8,085 nt of DNA from Oscillospiraceae bacterium. Its GTDB lineage: Bacteria > Bacillota > Clostridia > Oscillospirales > Oscillospiraceae. The stretch covers positions 1-8,085 of the forward strand of contig JAKSQI010000071.1 in NCBI GenBank assembly GCA_024404215.1, written 5' to 3'. Positions 7,211-8,085 of the stretch are shown piece by piece. Both the position numbers and the translations under genes were made by a program. Numbering within the stretch: position 1 is the stretch's first letter; each line of letters starts with the position of its first letter. The notes under the pieces are model-generated. The model saw only the letters and a list, made by a program, of their open reading frames with translations, ran no database searches and was not told the DNA's origin.

Positions 7211-7216
7211 CCTCCT
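7211..7216 (-). promoter_or_regulatory. Ribosome binding site fixing the aldo/keto reductase start at 7204
   Basis: AGGAGG on the minus strand, six bases from the ATG at 7204. It lies inside the longer open frame that begins at 7255, which argues against that longer start. Confidence 0.8.
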
Positions 7217-7222
7217 TACCCT

Positions 7223-7237
7223 GCAGGGATATCCTGC
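7223..7237 (-). promoter_or_regulatory. Near-palindrome in the aldo/keto reductase leader (possible operator)
   Basis: The plus strand reads GCAGGGATATCCTGC; removing one G gives a perfect 14-base palindrome. It lies between the candidate -10 (7266-7271) and the ribosome binding site, a place where a repressor could block transcription. No regulator gene is in the window, so the function is a guess. Confidence 0.3.
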
Positions 7238-7265
7238 GGATTGTATCTTTCTCATTCATCAGTTT

Positions 7266-7289
7266 ATTATAAAAGCCGTCAAGGGTCAA
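7266..7289 (-). promoter_or_regulatory. Promoter region for the aldo/keto reductase-alcohol dehydrogenase operon
   Basis: On the minus strand there is a perfect TATAAT (7271-7266) preceded by two overlapping -35-like hexamers, TTGACC (7289-7284) and TTGACG (7282-7277). Neither is at the ideal distance from TATAAT: TTGACC is 12 bases away. Paired at 17 bases, TTGACC would instead use TAAACT as -10. A promoter is likely here, but which pair of elements is used is unclear. It is divergent from the rpmH promoter. Confidence 0.5.
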
Positions 7290-7355
7290 GAAACAAAGAA
7301 GGGGTTTTTATGGAAAATACCTGAGGGGCAAGCCTAAGGAAAAATGAAAAAGCGA

Positions 7356-7384
7356 TTGACAGGAGGACGAGAATTTATTATAAT
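7356..7384 (+). promoter_or_regulatory. Consensus sigma-A promoter of the rpmH-rnpA operon
   Basis: TTGACA at 7356-7361 and TATAAT at 7379-7384 are separated by exactly 17 bases, a perfect match to the housekeeping consensus. Transcription should start near 7391, leaving a leader of about 85 bases before rpmH. Such strength fits a ribosomal protein gene. The rest of the 272-base gap (7205-7476) holds the divergent reductase promoter and no recognisable gene or DnaA box. Confidence 0.93.
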
Positions 7385-7412
7385 AAATTGCCTATATGTT
7401 TAGACTACTACT

Positions 7413-7438
7413 TCAATGGCTTAACAGCCAACCATTGA
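7413..7438 (+). promoter_or_regulatory. Stem-loop in the rpmH leader
   Basis: TCAATGG (7413-7419) pairs with CCATTGA (7432-7438), 7 bp around a 12-base loop. An alternative, mutually exclusive 5-bp stem TGGCT (7417-7421)/AGCCA (7426-7430) with a four-base TAAC loop uses the same bases. It could be an mRNA-stability element or a regulatory leader; the role is not shown by the sequence. Confidence 0.4.
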
Positions 7439-7476
7439 TGTTGAGTAATAACACCAAAATTTGAGGAGGTGCCACA

Positions 7477-7611
7477 ATGGTCAGAACTTATCAGCCTAAG
7501 AAGCGTCATCGTGCTAAGGAGCATGGTTTCCGCAAAAGAATGTCCACCAAGAACGGCCGCAGGGTCCTTGCCCGTCGCCGTGCCAGAGGCAGAGCTAAGC
7601 TGTCTGCCTAA
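7477..7611 (+). CDS. rpmH: 50S ribosomal protein L34
   Basis: L34 is a small basic protein of the large ribosomal subunit. The 44-residue product has the whole family pattern: RTYQP near the start, EHGFRKRMSTKNGR in the middle, and a basic tail with VLARRRARGR ending KLSA. Residue 2 is Val where many bacteria have Lys (MKRT). A near-perfect ribosome binding site, GAGGAGGT (7463-7470), precedes the ATG by six bases. It is the first gene behind the consensus promoter and is followed by rnpA, the near-universal bacterial arrangement. Arg codons are mostly CGT, CGC and AGA, as expected of a highly expressed gene. Confidence 0.97.
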   Translation: MVRTYQPKKRHRAKEHGFRKRMSTKNGRRVLARRRARGRAKLSA

Positions 7612-7643
7612 TGCGGGCTGCTAACAAGCAATAAACCTTTTTC

Positions 7644-7665
7644 AGGGCGGGGATTCCTCCGCCCT
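7644..7665 (+). other. Hairpin between rpmH and rnpA (possible attenuator or processing site)
   Basis: AGGGCGG (7644-7650) pairs with CCGCCCT (7659-7665) around an eight-base loop. There is no U-run after it (ACTTCTGTTTC follows), so full termination is unlikely. In many bacteria rpmH is expressed far more than rnpA; a partial terminator or 3'-end stabilising hairpin here would fit that, by inference. Confidence 0.5.
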
Positions 7666-7705
7666 ACTTCTGTTTCTGCCGTGTTTCAAAAGGGAGGCGA
7701 AGGGC

Positions 7706-8083
7706 ATGAAGGCTGCGGTTACCATCAAAAAGAACAGCGAGTTCCGCCGCATCTACAGCAAAGGGAAAAGCGCTGCTTCCCCTCTGCTGGTTCTGTATGC
7801 GCGCCGGGGCCCCAACCGCTGTGACTGCCGCCTGGGCATTACTGTCAGCACAAAGCTGGGCAAAGCCGTGGTTCGCAATCGCATCCGTCGCCGTTTCCGC
7901 GAGATATTCCGGCTGAATAAGAGTAAACTGAAAAAGGGTTACGATGTTATCGTTGTAGCAAGGGTAAGAAGCAGAACTGCCCGATATGATGAACTGGAGC
8001 GAGACTTTCTCCGGCTTGCTGCTAAGCTGGAGCTGATTCAGGAGGTTAAGGCTAATGAAACGAATCCTGATATGCCTTGTTAA
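7706..8083 (+). CDS. rnpA: Ribonuclease P protein component
   Basis: RnpA is the basic protein subunit that helps the catalytic RNase P RNA bind and cleave pre-tRNA 5' leaders. The 125-residue product has the hallmark RNR motif, GKAVVRNRIRRRFRE (residues 52-66). Before it come the usual FRRIYSKGK start region (13-21) and the LGITVS strand (43-48); after it comes GYDVIVVAR. The ATG at 7706 has GGGAGG (7692-7697) eight bases upstream. The gene follows rpmH by 94 bases and shares its promoter unless attenuated by the hairpin between them. Its last 29 bases overlap yidD in another frame, so the tail (from about ANETNP) is probably shaped by that overlap. Confidence 0.97.
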   Translation: MKAAVTIKKNSEFRRIYSKGKSAASPLLVLYARRGPNRCDCRLGITVSTKLGKAVVRNRIRRRFREIFRLNKSKLKKGYDVIVVARVRSRTARYDELERDFLRLAAKLELIQEVKANETNPDMPC

Positions 8084-8085
8084 GC
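8055..8085 (+). CDS. yidD: YidD, membrane protein insertion efficiency factor (first ten codons; cut by window end)
   Basis: An ATG at 8055 opens MKRILICLVK, matching the start of YidD (MKR/K-L-hydrophobic-hydrophobic), a small membrane-associated protein thought to assist YidC-dependent insertion. GGAGG at 8041-8045 lies nine bases before the ATG. The position, overlapping the 3' end of rnpA by 29 bases, is the common rnpA-yidD arrangement. Only ten codons are visible, so the call rests on context, the ribosome binding site and this short match. Confidence 0.8.
   Translation, partial: MKRILICLVK

Noticed and set aside
7205..7255. Upstream extension of the aldo/keto reductase to an ATG at 7255
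   Set aside because: The extra 17 residues cover the ribosome binding site and the palindrome, and start only ~11 bases from the -10 element; the family N-terminus begins at 7204.
7205..7476. Replication origin or DnaA-box cluster upstream of rpmH
   Set aside because: No TTATCCACA-like 9-mers or AT-rich 13-mer repeats were seen on either strand; the AT-rich parts are explained by two promoters.
7644..7680. Full rho-independent terminator after rpmH
   Set aside because: The hairpin is good but lacks a following T-run, and rnpA downstream has no clear promoter of its own, so it is listed only as a hairpin.

Overview
The window is an 8 kb piece of a bacterial chromosome, most likely from an anaerobic member of the Bacillota (Firmicutes). 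Three things suggest this: the rpmH-rnpA-yidD order, strong AGGAGG-type ribosome binding sites with sigma-A style promoters, and an oxygen-sensitive glycyl radical enzyme beside a ferredoxin-type aldo/keto reductase. I cannot assign a genus from the sequence alone. Nothing looks like a prophage, insertion sequence, CRISPR array, tRNA or rRNA.

Layout from left to right. (1) Positions 1-1007 hold the C-terminal third of a glycyl radical enzyme on the plus strand, closed by a strong rho-independent terminator (1043-1076). (2) Positions 1169-4189 hold a complete type IA topoisomerase (topB-like, 1006 aa) on the plus strand, with three tandem cysteine-rich C-terminal modules. It converges on the minus-strand block, and a 14-bp perfect hairpin (4192-4233) lies between the two. 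(3) Positions 4254-7204 carry three minus-strand genes. In transcription order they are an aldo/keto reductase with a C-terminal 4Fe-4S domain, a zinc alcohol dehydrogenase, and mntP (Mn2+ exporter). A strong terminator-like hairpin sits between the dehydrogenase and mntP. (4) Positions 7205-7476 are a divergent promoter region. Its plus-strand promoter matches the sigma-A consensus exactly (TTGACA, 17 nt, TATAAT). (5) Positions 7477-8085 hold rpmH (ribosomal protein L34), rnpA (RNase P protein) and the first ten codons of yidD, which overlaps the end of rnpA.

How the genes fit together. The right end is the conserved housekeeping cluster normally found beside dnaA and the replication origin, but dnaA is not the upstream neighbour here; a fermentative oxidoreductase pair takes that place. 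The reductase and dehydrogenase are close enough to be one transcript and probably handle aldehyde/alcohol or ketone redox balance, with substrates unknown. The glycyl radical enzyme, topB and mntP look like independent units. I saw no wholly new system. The items most worth a second look are the triplicated C-terminal module of the topoisomerase, the unassigned glycyl radical enzyme, the terminator just ahead of mntP, the missing dnaA neighbour, and the structured leader of rpmH.
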